Shown here one piece after another: positions 15,058 through 15,206 of a stretch of 15,206 nucleotides of DNA; position 1 is the first letter of the stretch, and each line of letters opens with the position of its first letter. The stretch comes from Thiotrichales bacterium. GTDB lineage: Bacteria > Pseudomonadota > Gammaproteobacteria > J044. A program made the translations under genes and the position numbers. The notes below the pieces were generated by a model. The model saw only the letters and a list, made by a program, of their open reading frames with translations, made no database searches and was not told the origin of the DNA. The DNA lies in NCBI GenBank assembly GCA_024762895.1, contig JANTGN010000049.1, forward strand, positions 1-15,206, read 5' to 3'.

Positions 15058-15206
15058 GAGCTCAGAACCCGCCCGGAATAAAAAACCAAGGCCTTTTTCA
15101 CCAGCGTATTTGGCTGATCGTCTGGTAACTATGGACCGGTATATACTGCTTTCTCAAACGCAGGCCTTGATGGCGATTTTTTCAATCCAGTTTGGTTGCT
15201 TCTACC
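15058..15206. other. unassigned right-edge sequence
   Basis: The plus-strand frame that carries the end of the gene remnant stays open to the window edge, but its residues look non-coding. On the minus strand one frame gives about 38 codons (E-S-S-I-Y-R-S-I-V-T-R-R-S through G-V-R-H-S-M) between stops. I recognise neither, and I see no promoter or RNA gene here. Confidence 0.3.

Overview
The window looks like chromosomal DNA of a gammaproteobacterium. The run lptD-surA-pdxA, the coupled zinc-ribbon/DUF3426-dusB-fis operon and a nearby purH are all typical of that class. Moderate GC, periplasmic c-type cytochromes and DUF302 proteins would suit a sulfur-oxidising or Chromatiales-like lineage, but I cannot fix the genus from sequence alone.

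Left edge (1-2098, minus strand): one apparent transcription unit runs leftwards. It carries a conserved protein of unknown function, an M48-family lipoprotein protease and a SpoIIAA-like protein. It ends in two small genes that appear broken: a membrane protein with an in-frame TAA, and a helix-hairpin-helix protein with a frameshift and a TGA. These two still share a 4-base ATGA stop/start overlap.

Outer-membrane biogenesis (2291-6925, plus): lptD, surA and pdxA overlap or touch. LptD inserts LPS into the outer membrane, SurA chaperones outer-membrane proteins including LptD, and PdxA makes vitamin B6. The rsmA gene that commonly follows pdxA is absent here.

Regulatory/tRNA-modification operon (7027-9058, plus): a zinc-ribbon/DUF3426 membrane protein, dusB and fis are joined by two ATGA overlaps. 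The promoter appears to sit so close to the first ATG that its transcript may be leaderless.

Redox island (9196-12018): two convergent pairs lie between fis and purH. On plus are an exported alpha/beta-hydrolase-like protein lacking the expected serine nucleophile and a TlpA-type thioredoxin. On minus are an exported diheme cytochrome c fused to a DUF302 domain and a second exported DUF302 protein. All four are predicted periplasmic. This is the best candidate for an undescribed functional unit.

Right edge (12136-15206, plus): purH ends in a strong intrinsic terminator. A DUF899 thioredoxin-like gene follows with its own promoter and a perfect Shine-Dalgarno. After it, the AT-richer final 600 bases hold a multiply broken gene remnant running to the window edge. 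No tRNA, rRNA, CRISPR array or complete insertion sequence was seen.
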